Assembly (NCBI GenBank): GCA_001449105.1
Contig: LNIY01000101.1
Coordinates: 1-36,338 of the forward strand
Length of the DNA stretch: 36,338 nt
Origin: Caulobacter vibrioides
Lineage (GTDB): Bacteria; Pseudomonadota; Alphaproteobacteria; Caulobacterales; Caulobacteraceae
Direction: 5' to 3'
Numbering within the stretch: position 1 is the stretch's first letter; every line of letters begins with the position of its first letter. Position numbers and translations under genes: made by a program. Of this stretch, positions 14,135-23,332 are shown one piece after another. Below the pieces are notes generated by a model. That model searched no databases and was not told where the DNA came from. It saw only the letters and a program-made list of their open reading frames with translations.

Positions 14135-16327
14135 TCAGAAGCGGCCGCGAAGGGTGACGCGGGCGACCCGGCCCAGGGCGTCCTGGTCGTCACGGCCGAA
14201 GCCCGGGGCGGGCCGGCCGTCGCTCAGCCTGGCGCGCGGCCGGGCGTCGAGGATGTTCTCTATTTCCACGCCCAGGCGCAGTCCGGAGATGCGCGGCGTG
14301 GCCGCGCCCGCCTGGGTGTTCGGCGTCGGCGCGCGCGCCGGCGTGGCGAACATATAGCCCAGCTTGAGGTCGAACCGCGCGAAATCGGACATCAGCAGGT
14401 CGTTCGGACCATCGACGCCGGTGTCGCGGCGCGTGCGATAGGCCTGGCGCCATCGCGCGCTGGCGTTCAGCGTCCATTTGTCGCGGCGCGCGTCGAACGT
14501 GGCGGAGACTTCGTTGCGCGGCGTGCCTCCTCCGTCTCCGGCCAGGTGGTCCATGACCGGATAGCCCGCGCGGATGACGGTGACCCGTTTCAGTTGCAGG
14601 GTGTGGTTCAGCGATAGCCGGATGCTGTCGCCGCCGCCGGGCGTGGACGGCTTGTCGCCGAACGGGACGATGAAGTTCAGGCCCGACGCCAGGGCATCCG
14701 AGCGCGACGAAAGCAGGTTGATCGAGCGCTGGTCGATGCCGATCAGCCGGCCGTCCGCGTCGCGCTGGAAGCGGTCGGGAAAAGCGGCCTCGACGGCGGG
14801 AGTCAGGGCCGGCAGGCCGCCGATCCCGTCGCGCGTGTCGGAGGTGCGGTAGTTGATGTTGCCCGACAGCCGCCAGGGCGTGACGGGACCGGCCGACAGC
14901 CCCAGCGAGAACCGCTCGTTGGTCTGGCCCTTCAGGTCGGGATTGCCGCCGTAGAGCGGCAGGATCTCGACCGACTGGCCGGTGACGAAATCGAACACCA
15001 CCGTCGGCGTTCCATAAAACGGCGCGTCGAACAGCTGCTGGTTGGACGGAGCGTCGTAGGCGCGCGCCCACGACCCGTTCAGCCGCAGGATCTTGGTGGG
15101 CGACCAGGACAGGGCGCCGTTCACCCCTCCCCCGCCGCCGGACCCGGTCTGGCGGCGCAGGCTGCCGCTGAGGTTCAGCGAGGCGCCGCCGAGATTGACC
15201 GGTCCGCGCGCCTCGCCCGGTTGCGGGGCCCGAAGCAGCGGGATCGACAGGCCGCCGCGGATGTCGGCGCTGTCGGCCGTGCGCTCGGTCTTGGTCCCCT
15301 CGACGGTGTTCGTGGAGCTGTTTCGCGAGACCCGGCCGGCCAGGTCCAGCGTCATGCGACCGGCCGGCAGGGTCAGCAGCGGCCGGTCGGCCGACAGGCT
15401 GAGGCCAAGGCCCTGGTTTTGCGATTTGCGGTCGGTCAGGCCCTCCTGGCTGCCCCGGGACAGCTGACCGTCCAGGCCCGCCCGCACCGACCAGCCCGCG
15501 ACCTCGCCGTTGGCGCCGGCGGTGACGGTCAGGCCGCGCTGCTGTCCGCGCAGGCGCGCCAGGACGTCTTCCCGCCGCGAAACCGACTCGTCACGCTGGG
15601 CCCGGGCCGTGGCCCCGAACGCGCCTTGCCAGTCGCCCAGGCGGCGGTTGACCGACATATTGCCGGTCACCGAGGTGCTGGCGGGTTTCAGGGTCGAGCC
15701 CAGGGACGCCGGATTGTCGCGCAGATAGTCGGGTCGCTCGTCGGCGCGAAGCGAGGTGTCGTGGGTCAGGCGTACGCCGAGCTGGCTGGTGTTCTCGTTG
15801 GCGATCGCCGAGCGGCGGACGTCGAGCATGGTCGAGGAGCGATCGCCCGCCGTCGGCCGGGCTTCCGCCACCTGGCCGTCGCGGCTCTGGAAGCTGCGCT
15901 TGAGGACGATGTTGACGACCCGGCGGCCAGGGTCGGCGCCGTACAGCCCCGCGGCCTGGTCCGGCAGCAGTTCGATGCGCGACAGGGCGTCCGGCGGAAA
16001 GGTCAGGTAGTCGCCGGCGTTCTGGACCCGGCGGCCGTTGACGATCACCACGGGCGGGTCGGTGATGCCGTAGGCCGAGCTGATGCGGTCCAGCGCCTCG
16101 CCGATGTCGTAGGCGCCCAGGGCCTCGATCTCGTCGGGCGTGAGCTCGGTCTCGGGCGGGGTCTTGGCGGCGCCGCGGCGGGCGACGACCTCGACCCCCG
16201 AAAGCCGGGACACCGCGTCGTCGCTCTCCTCCGTCCCGGCCGTCGCGGCGGCGACCGCCTGCGGCGGAGCCGGACCATCGGTCCCGGCGACAGCGGACAT
16301 GAGAAGCAGCCAGTACATCGGGGCCAT
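14135..16327 (-). CDS. TonB-dependent receptor-like outer membrane protein
   Basis: A 730-residue predicted outer membrane beta-barrel. A signal-like N-terminus (MAPMYWLLLMSAVAGTDG) precedes a TonB-box-like stretch (SGVEVVARRG, near 43-52). A compact plug domain follows (IGEALDRI near 77-84, then VVIVNGRRVQNAGDY, IELLPDQAAGLYGADPGRRVVNIVLK). The long barrel is rich in alternating hydrophobic strands and ends in Phe (VTLRGRF), the usual outer-membrane assembly signal. The plug is shorter and the substrate unknown. It has no iron-transport genes around it. It lies upstream of the secretion operon on the same strand but separated by 418 bp. The start at 16327 is the only one giving the complete signal region; an alternative start slightly upstream in frame was not seen. 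Confidence 0.8.
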   Translation of the reverse strand: MAPMYWLLLMSAVAGTDGPAPPQAVAAATAGTEESDDAVSRLSGVEVVARRGAAKTPPETELTPDEIEALGAYDIGEALDRISSAYGITDPPVVIVNGRRVQNAGDYLTFPPDALSRIELLPDQAAGLYGADPGRRVVNIVLKRSFQSRDGQVAEARPTAGDRSSTMLDVRRSAIANENTSQLGVRLTHDTSLRADERPDYLRDNPASLGSTLKPASTSVTGNMSVNRRLGDWQGAFGATARAQRDESVSRREDVLARLRGQQRGLTVTAGANGEVAGWSVRAGLDGQLSRGSQEGLTDRKSQNQGLGLSLSADRPLLTLPAGRMTLDLAGRVSRNSSTNTVEGTKTERTADSADIRGGLSIPLLRAPQPGEARGPVNLGGASLNLSGSLRRQTGSGGGGGVNGALSWSPTKILRLNGSWARAYDAPSNQQLFDAPFYGTPTVVFDFVTGQSVEILPLYGGNPDLKGQTNERFSLGLSAGPVTPWRLSGNINYRTSDTRDGIGGLPALTPAVEAAFPDRFQRDADGRLIGIDQRSINLLSSRSDALASGLNFIVPFGDKPSTPGGGDSIRLSLNHTLQLKRVTVIRAGYPVMDHLAGDGGGTPRNEVSATFDARRDKWTLNASARWRQAYRTRRDTGVDGPNDLLMSDFARFDLKLGYMFATPARAPTPNTQAGAATPRISGLRLGVEIENILDARPRARLSDGRPAPGFGRDDQDALGRVARVTLRGRF

Positions 16328-16404
16328 CCAGCCGCATCACAGCCGCGAGTTGCAAGGGCTGTTATGTACTTTTTTGTAAATAAAAGCGCGGCCGTAATGT
16401 GGCC

Positions 16405-16938
16405 TCAGGTGATCCGGCGCTTCTCCAGCTTCCGGGCCAGGGTGCGGCGGTGCATGCCCAGGCGTCGGGCGGTCTCGGAAATGTTGAAGTCGGTCTCGAC
16501 CAGCGTCTGGTGGATCCGCTCCCATTCCAGGTTCTTGATAGAGGTGGCGCGCTCGCCGATGGCCGCGCCGGCGTCGCCCTCGCGCTTGTCGAAGGCGGCC
16601 TCGATGTCATCGGTGTTCGAGGGCTTGGCCAGGTAGTGGCAGGCGCCCAGCTTGATCGCCTCGACCGCCGTGGCGATGCTGGCGAAGCCGGTCAGCACCA
16701 CGATCAGCATCTCAGGATCGCGGGCGATCAGCGCTTGCACGCAGGCCAGGCCCGACTCTCCGGCCAGCTTCAGGTCGACCACGGCGTAGCGCGGCGTGAA
16801 GGTCTCCAGCGCCACCAGCGCCTCGTCCAGGCCATGCACGTGCACCACCTGGTAGCCTCGCCGCTCGAACGATTTCTTCAGCGTGGCGGCGAACTTCTCG
16901 TCGTCCTCGACGATGATCAGCTTGCGTTCAGCGGGCAT
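16405..16938 (-). CDS. regA: RegA/PrrA/ActR-family redox response regulator
   Basis: A 177-residue two-component response regulator. The receiver domain shows the acidic pair (EDDE, 11-14), the phospho-acceptor Asp55 in VVDLKLAGESGL, and the switch Thr and Lys (VLTGFAS, LAKP). The C-terminal 45 residues form a Fis-type helix-turn-helix (ISETARRLGMHRRTLARKL), the hallmark of this family, which controls respiration, photosynthesis and nitrogen and carbon fixation genes in response to redox state. It overlaps the end of the sensor kinase gene by 11 bp and is the last gene of the cyo operon. A weak GGCC stem followed by TTTTATTT lies just downstream (16360-16402) and may end the transcript. Confidence 0.95.
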   Translation of the reverse strand: MPAERKLIIVEDDEKFAATLKKSFERRGYQVVHVHGLDEALVALETFTPRYAVVDLKLAGESGLACVQALIARDPEMLIVVLTGFASIATAVEAIKLGACHYLAKPSNTDDIEAAFDKREGDAGAAIGERATSIKNLEWERIHQTLVETDFNISETARRLGMHRRTLARKLEKRRIT

Positions 16939-18283
16939 GACGCCTCCCGATCTGCAGCGACGCCAGGGGCAGGCTCAGCACGACGCGCGCGCCGCCCTCG
17001 GGGCGGTTTGCGGCCACCACCTCGCCGCCCAGCTTGCGCAGCACGTTGACCACCAGGAAGAGGCCAAGGCCCCCGCCCGCCCTGCCCTTGGTCGAGTTGT
17101 AGGGCGTCCCGAGGTTCTCGAGGGTCTCGGCGGTGAAGCCGGGCCCCTGGTCCTCGACCGTGACGACGATCCAGCCCTCGGTGACGCGAGCGCTCATCCG
17201 CACCGCCTGGGGCGAGGCGTCGCGGGCGTTGTCCAGCACGTTGTGGATCACCTGCTTGAGCGTCGATTCCGCGACGATCGGCGTGACGCCGGAAAGGTCG
17301 GGCGCGTAGGTCAGCACCTCGCCGTCGCGGGTGGCCCGCCACTCGTCGACCACCTCGTCGAGGAAGGCGCGCAGGGTGCTGGCGCGAACCTCGCCGCTGC
17401 GGGCCTCGCCTGCCGACAGCAGGACGCCGGTGACGATGTCCTTGCAGCGTTTCACTTCGCCGCGCATGTCCTCCAGCTCCTGGGCCAGCTCTGGATGCTT
17501 GGCGAACACCTTCATGCGCCGCCAGTCGCCGAGGATGACGTCCAGCGTCGCCAGCGGCGTGCCCAGCTCGTGCGCGGCGCCGGAGGCCAGAAGGCCCATG
17601 CGGACGATGTGGGTCTCCTCGGCCGCACGCTGGCGCAGCTCGGCCAGATGCGCGTCGTGGCGGCGCAGGTTGCTGTTGATGCGCGAGACGAAGGTCACCA
17701 GCAGCACCGCGTCCAGAACCACGCCCATCATCATGCCCATGATGAACAGGCCGAAGAACGCTTGGTCGCTGAGGCCGGTGGCGATCACCGGGCGGTTGGC
17801 GGCCACCAGCAGCAGGAAGCAGAAGCTGGTCAGGAACACGATCGCCCAGGTCGCCCAGACCTCCAACAGCACCACGCCCAGGATCACGTGCAGCAGGTAT
17901 AGCGTCGTGAACGGGTTGGTCGCGCCGCCGCTGAAATAGAGCTGGGCCGTCAGCGCCAGGGAGTCGAGCGCCAGGGCCAGGAACAGGTCGTAGGGGCCGA
18001 TCGGCTTGGCGCTCTTCAGGCGCAGCAGGCTGAAGAGATTCAGCACTACCAGCACCGCCAGCACCAGCATCATCGCCGCCAGCGGCAGGTGGAAGCCGAG
18101 GCTGAAATGCACCGCCAGGATGGTCACCACCTGGCCGACCACGGCGATCCAGCGCAGGTGGATCAGCTGCAGCATGTTCTGGCGGGCGATGGCGTCGGCG
18201 GGGCCCGTCGCGTTGTCCGCGGCCCGCGCTCCCGAAAGCCAGCCCGACATGCCGGCGATCAGGATGCGGGCGGTAGGCGTCAT
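16928..18283 (-). CDS. regB: RegB/PrrB/ActS-family redox-sensing histidine kinase
   Basis: A 451-residue membrane sensor kinase with about six transmembrane helices in residues 35-205. The quinone-binding heptad GGATNPF is at 119-125, matching the GGxxNPF site through which RegB senses ubiquinone. The phospho-acceptor is His238 (ASGAAHELGTPLAT). Cys280 (EVKRCKDIVTG) corresponds to the redox-active cysteine of the RegB redox box. The ATP-binding domain shows the N box (NVLDNARDAS), VEDQGPG and GGGLGLFL. The kinase phosphorylates RegA and is inhibited by oxidised conditions in studied species. Its start overlaps the SURF1 stop codon as ATGA, coupling it to the quinol oxidase operon, whose substrate pool it is expected to monitor. 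Confidence 0.95.
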   Translation of the reverse strand: MTPTARILIAGMSGWLSGARAADNATGPADAIARQNMLQLIHLRWIAVVGQVVTILAVHFSLGFHLPLAAMMLVLAVLVVLNLFSLLRLKSAKPIGPYDLFLALALDSLALTAQLYFSGGATNPFTTLYLLHVILGVVLLEVWATWAIVFLTSFCFLLLVAANRPVIATGLSDQAFFGLFIMGMMMGVVLDAVLLVTFVSRINSNLRRHDAHLAELRQRAAEETHIVRMGLLASGAAHELGTPLATLDVILGDWRRMKVFAKHPELAQELEDMRGEVKRCKDIVTGVLLSAGEARSGEVRASTLRAFLDEVVDEWRATRDGEVLTYAPDLSGVTPIVAESTLKQVIHNVLDNARDASPQAVRMSARVTEGWIVVTVEDQGPGFTAETLENLGTPYNSTKGRAGGGLGLFLVVNVLRKLGGEVVAANRPEGGARVVLSLPLASLQIGRRHAR

Positions 18284-19023
18284 GGGGTCTCTTTACCCCG
18301 GTTCCTGCGCGCGTCGAACAGAACATAGACCGCCGCCCCGCCGGTCAGCAGCGCCAGGCCAAACCAGGTGAGCATGTAGACGAGGTGGCTGTTGGGGAAC
18401 TTGACGACCGTCAGGCCGCCGATCGGCCAGCCGCCGGGATTGGGCGTGGCGTCCGCGTCGACGAAGTAGGGAGCGAGGTTCGACAGCCCCCTCGCCTGCC
18501 CGATGGCGGCGACGTCGCGCGAGTACCAGCGGTTCTCGGCCGGAGCGTTGGCGCGCAGGAAGCCGCCGTGCGGCTCGGTCAGGCGCAGCAGGCCGACCAC
18601 GGTCACCGGACCTTCGGCCTGGGCGGCGAGGCGCGCGCCGGGCGCGCGGCGCTCGGCCGAGACGAAGCCGCGGTTGACGAGGACGTCGAAGCCCTGGTCG
18701 GTGGAAAGCGGAGTGATGACCCAGAAACCGGGGCCTTCGGTCGTCACGGCCTGGACCAGGGTCTCGCGGTCGTGGAGGAAGCGTCCCGTCAGGCGCAGGC
18801 GGCGATAGCCGTCGCTGGCCTGCGAGATCCCCGCCCAGCGGCCTGGACCAGGCGGCGAGGCGGGTTCTGCGTGGATGCGCTGCTCGACCCGGGCGATCAG
18901 GTCGAGCTTCCAGGCCCTGCGCTGGACCTGCCAGCCGCCGAGCGCCAGGAAGACCGCCGTGAAGGCCAGGCAGAGCCCGACCAGGGCGGTCGTCCGGGCG
19001 GCTCGGCCGCCGGACTTCGTCAC
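18280..19023 (-). CDS. SURF1-family oxidase assembly protein
   Basis: A 247-residue inner-membrane protein with the SURF1 layout: one helix at the N-terminus (TALVGLCLAFTAVFLALGGW) followed by the motif WQVQRRAWKLDLI, a periplasmic domain (LTGRFLHDRETLV, NRGFVSAERR), and a second helix at the C-terminus preceded by HLVYMLTWFGLAL. SURF1 proteins help insert heme a/o in heme-copper oxidases. In Paracoccus a quinol-oxidase-specific copy (Surf1q) lies at the end of the quinol oxidase operon, and this gene has the same position. The GTG start at 19023 overlaps the cyoD stop as GTGA; the longer frame with an ATG at 19089 would overlap cyoD extensively and was rejected. Confidence 0.92.
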   Translation of the reverse strand: MTKSGGRAARTTALVGLCLAFTAVFLALGGWQVQRRAWKLDLIARVEQRIHAEPASPPGPGRWAGISQASDGYRRLRLTGRFLHDRETLVQAVTTEGPGFWVITPLSTDQGFDVLVNRGFVSAERRAPGARLAAQAEGPVTVVGLLRLTEPHGGFLRANAPAENRWYSRDVAAIGQARGLSNLAPYFVDADATPNPGGWPIGGLTVVKFPNSHLVYMLTWFGLALLTGGAAVYVLFDARRNRGKETP

Positions 19024-19412
19024 GGAACTTCCCGCATTTCGTGCGGCATCGGCGCCATCATGTGGGTGTCGAGGTTGTGCATGACCCACAGCGAACCGGC
19101 CAGGGTGATCACCACCACGATCAGGGTGAACACCAGGGCCAGCATGGTCCAGCCGCCTTCCGAACGCGAGTTCATGTGAAGGAAGTAGATCATGTGGACG
19201 ATGACCTGGATCGCGGCCAGGCCCATGACCGCCACGGCGGTCATCTGGTGGCTGGGCAGCACGTCGGCCATGACCAGCCAGAACGGGATGGCGGTGAGGA
19301 TCACCGCCAGCACGAAGCCGATCACGTAGTCCTTCAGCGTGCCGTGAGCGCCGCCTTCGCCGTGCTCGTGGTCGTCATGCGCGTGGTGCGCGTCGTGGCT
19401 GGCCGCGCTCAT
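19020..19412 (-). CDS. cyoD: Cytochrome bo3 ubiquinol oxidase subunit IV
   Basis: A 130-residue subunit IV. A His/Asp/Glu-rich N-terminus ([15 protein letters not shown], possibly metal binding) precedes three transmembrane helices starting at [20 protein letters not shown] and including [13 protein letters not shown], the family signature. Subunit IV aids assembly and stability of the oxidase core. The start at 19412 overlaps the cyoC stop as ATGA. The His-rich head is longer than in E. coli. Confidence 0.93.
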   Translation of the reverse strand: MSAASHDAHHAHDDHEHGEGGAHGTLKDYVIGFVLAVILTAIPFWLVMADVLPSHQMTAVAVMGLAAIQVIVHMIYFLHMNSRSEGGWTMLALVFTLIVVVITLAGSLWVMHNLDTHMMAPMPHEMREVP

Positions 19413-20032
19413 TTCAGGACTCCGAGCAGGTAGACGAACGAGAAGACGCCGATCCAGATGACGTCGAGGAAGTGCCAGAACATCGACAGGCACATCAGGC
19501 GACGCTTCATCTCGACGCCGAGGCCGCGCTTGGCGACCTGGACCATCAGGGTGACCAGCCAGATGGTGCCGAAGGTCACGTGCAGGCCGTGGGTGCCGAC
19601 GAGCACGAAGAACGACGACAGGAAGGCGCTGCGCTGCGGACCGGCGCCCTCATGGATGAGGTGGTTGAACTCGTACAGTTCCAGCGACAGGAAGCCGAGA
19701 CCGAGCAGACCGGTCACGGCCAGCCAGGCCAGGGTCGGCTTCACCTTCTTGGCCTGGGCCGAGATCATGGCGAAGCCGTAGGTGATCGACGAGAACAGCA
19801 GCAGCGCGGTGTTGACCGCCACGATGGGCAGATCGAACAGATCCGCCCCCGAGGGGCCGGCCGCGTAGTTGCGGCCGAGCACGGCGTAACAGGCGAAGAG
19901 CACCGCGAAGATCAGGCAGTCGCTCATCAGGTAGATCCAGAACCCCAGCAGGGTCCCGTTCTCCGGATGGTGCTCCTCGGTCGTGTAGAAGCGGGTGTCG
20001 TCCGCCTCGGTCAGGGTTTGGGCGTGGGCCAT
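19409..20032 (-). CDS. cyoC: Cytochrome bo3 ubiquinol oxidase subunit III
   Basis: A 207-residue subunit III with five predicted transmembrane helices. Recognisable family segments are [19 protein letters not shown] near the N-terminus, the conserved [17 protein letters not shown] with its His pair, and the C-terminal [19 protein letters not shown]. It stabilises the catalytic subunit and has no redox centre. It begins three bases after the cyoB stop codon and overlaps cyoD by four bases. Confidence 0.96.
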   Translation of the reverse strand: MAHAQTLTEADDTRFYTTEEHHPENGTLLGFWIYLMSDCLIFAVLFACYAVLGRNYAAGPSGADLFDLPIVAVNTALLLFSSITYGFAMISAQAKKVKPTLAWLAVTGLLGLGFLSLELYEFNHLIHEGAGPQRSAFLSSFFVLVGTHGLHVTFGTIWLVTLMVQVAKRGLGVEMKRRLMCLSMFWHFLDVIWIGVFSFVYLLGVLK

Positions 20033-20035
20033 GGT

Positions 20036-22033
20036 TTACGCGAGGCTCCGCAGGGCTTCGGTGCGGGCGTCCTCGATGCGGACGACCTCCTCGGCCGGAA
20101 TGTAGTAGTCACGCTTGAAGTTGAAGGTGTGGATGATCGCCGAGGCCACGAGAGCCACGAACGAGATCACCGCCAGCCACCAGATCTGCCAGATCATCGC
20201 GAAGCCGAAGACCACCGAGATACCGGCCAGGACGACGCCCGCGCCGGTGTTCTTCGGCATGTGGATCGGGATGAACCCGGTCGTCGGACGCACGTAGCCG
20301 CGCTGCTTCATGTCGTGCCAGGCGTCGATCTCGTGGATCACCGGCGTGAACGCGAAGTTGTAGGCCGGCGGCGGCGACGAGGTCGACCACTCCAGCGTAC
20401 GGCCGCCCCAGGGGTCGCCCGTCTTGTCGGCGTACTGCTCGCGCTTCATGAAGCCGACGACCATCTGCATCACGAACGAGATGATGCCGAACAGGATCAG
20501 CACGGCGCCGAAGGCCGAGATCACGAACCAGATCTGCAGGCTGTGGTCTTCGAAGTGGCTGACGCGACGGGTCACGCCCATCAGGCCCAGCACGTAGAGC
20601 GGCATGAAGGCGAAGAAGAAGCCGATCTGCCAGAACCAGAACGACAGCTTGCCCCAGAACGGATCCAGCTTGAAGCCGAAGGCTTTCGGGAACCAGTACA
20701 CGATGCCGGCGAACATGCCGAACACCACGCCGCCGATGATCACGTTGTGGAAGTGGGCGATCAGGAACAGCGAGTTGTGCAGGACGAAGTCGGCGGGCGG
20801 GACGGCCAGCAGGACGCCGGTCATACCGCCGATCACGAAGGTGACCATGAAGCCGACGGTCCACAGCATCGGCACCTCGAAGCGGATGCGGCCGCGGTAC
20901 ATCGTGAACAGCCAGTTGAAGATCTTCGCCCCTGTCGGGATCGAGATGATCATCGTCGTGATCCCGAAGAACGAGTTCACGCTGGCGCCCGAGCCCATGG
21001 TGAAGAAGTGGTGCAGCCAGACCAGGTACGACAGGATCGTGATGACGACCGTGGCGTAGACCATCGAGCTGTAGCCGAAGAGGCGCTTGCTGGAGAAGGT
21101 CGAGACGACTTCCGAGAACACGCCGAAGGCGGGCAGCACCAGGATGTAGACCTCGGGGTGGCCCCAGATCCAGATGAGGTTCACGTACATCATCGGGTTG
21201 CCGCCGAAGTCGTTCGTGAAGAAGTTGGTGCCGAGGTAGCGGTCAGAGGACAGCAGGGCCAGGACGGCGGTCAGGATCGGGAAGCTGGCGACGATCAGGA
21301 CGTTGCTGCACAGCGAGGTCCAGGTGAACACCGGCATCTTCATCAGGCTCATGCCCGGGGCGCGCATCTTCACGATCGTGACGATCAGGTTGATGCCCGA
21401 CAGGGTGGTGCCCACGCCGGCGATCTGCAGAGACCAGATGTAGTAGTCGACCCCTACGTCTGGACTGTACGCCAATCCTGACAGCGGCGGATAGGCCAGC
21501 CAGCCGGTGCGGGCGAACTCGCCGACGAACAGCGACAGCATCACCGTGATCGCGCCGCCGACCGTCATCCAGAAGCTGAAGTTGTTCAGGAACGGGAAGG
21601 CCACGTCGCGGGCGCCGATCTGCAGCGGCACGACGAGGTTCATCAGGCCGGTGATCAGCGGCATCGCCACGAAGAAGATCATGATCACGCCGTGGGCGGT
21701 GAAGACCTGGTCGTAGTGGTGCGGGGGCAGGTAGCCCGCCGCGTCGCCGAAGGCGATGGCCTGCTGGGCGCGCATCATCAGCGCGTCGGCGAAGCCGCGA
21801 AGCAGCATGATGATGGCCAGGATGATGTACATCACCCCGATCTTCTTGTGGTCGACGCTGGTCAGCCACTCACGCCACAGGTAGCCCCAGACCTTGAAAT
21901 AGGTCAGGGCGGCCAGGACGGTGATCCCCCCCAGGGCGACCATGGCGAACGTGCCGATCAGGATCGGTTCGTGAAGGGGAATGGCGTCCCATGTGAGACG
22001 GCCGAAGATCGTTTTTACGAGGTCCGGGGACAT
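20036..22033 (-). CDS. cyoB: Cytochrome bo3 ubiquinol oxidase subunit I (catalytic)
   Basis: A 665-residue heme-copper oxidase that reduces O2 to water with ubiquinol and pumps protons. Ligands are all present: His114 and His429 (low-spin heme), His427 (high-spin heme), and His292, His341, His342 (CuB). Glu294 of the proton channel and the cross-linked Tyr296 are in WGHPEVY. The quinone-site residues known from E. coli (Arg71, Asp75, His98, Gln101) are matched by Arg79, Asp83, His106 and Gln109, which marks it as a ubiquinol and not a cytochrome c oxidase. Fifteen transmembrane helices are expected, as in E. coli. It lies 19 bp after cyoA and 3 bp before cyoC in the same operon. Confidence 0.98.
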   Translation of the reverse strand: MSPDLVKTIFGRLTWDAIPLHEPILIGTFAMVALGGITVLAALTYFKVWGYLWREWLTSVDHKKIGVMYIILAIIMLLRGFADALMMRAQQAIAFGDAAGYLPPHHYDQVFTAHGVIMIFFVAMPLITGLMNLVVPLQIGARDVAFPFLNNFSFWMTVGGAITVMLSLFVGEFARTGWLAYPPLSGLAYSPDVGVDYYIWSLQIAGVGTTLSGINLIVTIVKMRAPGMSLMKMPVFTWTSLCSNVLIVASFPILTAVLALLSSDRYLGTNFFTNDFGGNPMMYVNLIWIWGHPEVYILVLPAFGVFSEVVSTFSSKRLFGYSSMVYATVVITILSYLVWLHHFFTMGSGASVNSFFGITTMIISIPTGAKIFNWLFTMYRGRIRFEVPMLWTVGFMVTFVIGGMTGVLLAVPPADFVLHNSLFLIAHFHNVIIGGVVFGMFAGIVYWFPKAFGFKLDPFWGKLSFWFWQIGFFFAFMPLYVLGLMGVTRRVSHFEDHSLQIWFVISAFGAVLILFGIISFVMQMVVGFMKREQYADKTGDPWGGRTLEWSTSSPPPAYNFAFTPVIHEIDAWHDMKQRGYVRPTTGFIPIHMPKNTGAGVVLAGISVVFGFAMIWQIWWLAVISFVALVASAIIHTFNFKRDYYIPAEEVVRIEDARTEALRSLA

Positions 22034-22052
22034 GAATGATCTCTAGGCTTGA

Positions 22053-23090
22053 TCAGCGCGCTTCGGCGGGCGCGGACTTGGGGGCGCAGAGCGCGGCGAT
22101 GAACGAGCGGATGCCGCCCTCCCCTCGCCGGGTGCGCTTGTCGTATTCGAGCGTGGTGACGTTGTAGACGCCTTCCATGCCCAGGCCGCCCGACTTGTCG
22201 ATGGCCATCATGTCGTGCTGGCACATCTTGCCCGGCTCGACGCAGCGGTTGACCGCCTTGTCGAACAGGCCGGCCTCGACCGAGGCGAAGCGTTGCGGCG
22301 GAACCTTCTCGCTGGGCTTTTCGAGCACCAGGTAGCGCGTGCCGTCGAGACGGTCGTTGCTCTTGCGGACGTCGGCGGCCCAGGCCTCGAATTCCGAACG
22401 GCTCATGCCGTGGAACTTGAAGCGCATGTGCGAGAAGCCCTCGCCGCTGTAGTTGGCCGAGAAGCCGTCATAGACGCCCGGCTTGTTGATGACCGCGTGC
22501 AGCTTCGTGCGCATGCCGGGCATGGCGTAGATCTGGCCGGCCAGGGCGGGCACGTAGAACGAGTTCATCACCGACGAGGCCGTCAGGTCGAAGTCGATCG
22601 GGGTGTCGACCGGCGCGGCCAGTTCGTTGACCGTGGCGATGCCGAGCTCGGGGTAGATGAACATCCACTTCCAGTCGAGCGCGACGACCTGCACCTTCAG
22701 CGGCTTGACGCCTTCGGCGCTGCGGCCCGGCGCGATCCGGTCCAGCGGGCGGTACGGGTCCAGCAGGTGGGTGCTGGTCCAGGTCACCGCGCCCAGGATC
22801 ATGATGATCACCAGCGGGGCCGCCCAGATCACGATCTCGAGCTTGGTCGAGTGGTGCCAGTCGGGATCGTACTTGGCCGCCGTGTTCGACTGCCGGTACT
22901 TCCAGGCGAAGAACAGGGTGAGGATGATCACCGGCACGATGATGATGAGCATCAGGACGGTGGACAGGATGATCAGGTCGCGCTGCTGCGCGGCGATGTC
23001 GCCGGACGGGTTCATCACCACCCAGTCGCAGCCGCTCAACAGGAGCAGCACGGGCAGCAGGGCGAGCTTCTTCAAGGAACTCGGTGTCAT
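22053..23090 (-). CDS. cyoA: Cytochrome bo3 ubiquinol oxidase subunit II
   Basis: A 345-residue lipoprotein subunit II. The signal peptide ends in lipobox LLSGC with the acylated Cys21; two transmembrane helices follow (about 40-63 and 84-106), then a periplasmic cupredoxin domain. The CuA ligand set of cytochrome c oxidases is missing, as expected for a quinol oxidase. Conserved segments include VVALDWKWMFIYPELGIATVNELA, SVMNSFYVPALAGQIYAMPGM and the NYSGEGFSHM region. A C-terminal extension contains two Cys (NRCVEPGKMC) as in other alphaproteobacterial CyoA proteins. It is the first gene of the cyo-surf1-regBA operon. Confidence 0.96.
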   Translation of the reverse strand: MTPSSLKKLALLPVLLLLSGCDWVVMNPSGDIAAQQRDLIILSTVLMLIIIVPVIILTLFFAWKYRQSNTAAKYDPDWHHSTKLEIVIWAAPLVIIMILGAVTWTSTHLLDPYRPLDRIAPGRSAEGVKPLKVQVVALDWKWMFIYPELGIATVNELAAPVDTPIDFDLTASSVMNSFYVPALAGQIYAMPGMRTKLHAVINKPGVYDGFSANYSGEGFSHMRFKFHGMSRSEFEAWAADVRKSNDRLDGTRYLVLEKPSEKVPPQRFASVEAGLFDKAVNRCVEPGKMCQHDMMAIDKSGGLGMEGVYNVTTLEYDKRTRRGEGGIRSFIAALCAPKSAPAEAR

Positions 23091-23145
23091 GAGGGACCTG
23101 GACTACGGACGCGTTGGCGGCGCCGTTAAGCCAGTCCGCCAGTGC

Positions 23146-23160
23146 GTGACATTGGACCAT
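23146..23160. promoter_or_regulatory. RegR/RegA-box-like site upstream of cyoA
   Basis: The 242-bp gap between cyoA and the divergent MHS transporter contains GTGACATTGGACCAT. The left half matches the RegR box GNG(A/G)C(A/G)TTNNGNCGC (Bradyrhizobium consensus, from memory) perfectly; the right half matches only one of four fixed positions. Because the RegBA genes end the cyo operon, feedback control through this site is plausible. A GGAC-N5-GTCC palindrome overlaps it (23154-23166). No convincing -35/-10 pair was seen for either gene. Confidence 0.35.
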
Positions 23161-23332
23161 TTGTCCTAGGGGCAGCCTTAGCACACGAAGCCGTGTTCTT
23201 CGAGCGGAGCCGAAGAGGCCTCAAGACGTTTGCCAGAAAGGGTAAGTTGGTCCCATGCTCGGACTCAGACCGTCGATAAGGCGGCTGAAAAGAGTTTGGG
23301 ACGAAAACAACAGGAACAAGGCGCGTAGCTGC

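Noticed and set aside
19472..21481. A 669-residue plus-strand open frame opposite cyoB and cyoC
   Set aside because: The translation is His/Asp/Gln/Arg-rich with no hydrophobic or domain pattern; it is the antisense image of membrane protein codons.
22053..23090. Possibility that the oxidase is a cytochrome c (aa3) type
   Set aside because: Subunit II lacks the CuA ligands and subunit I retains all four quinone-site residues, so it is a ubiquinol oxidase.
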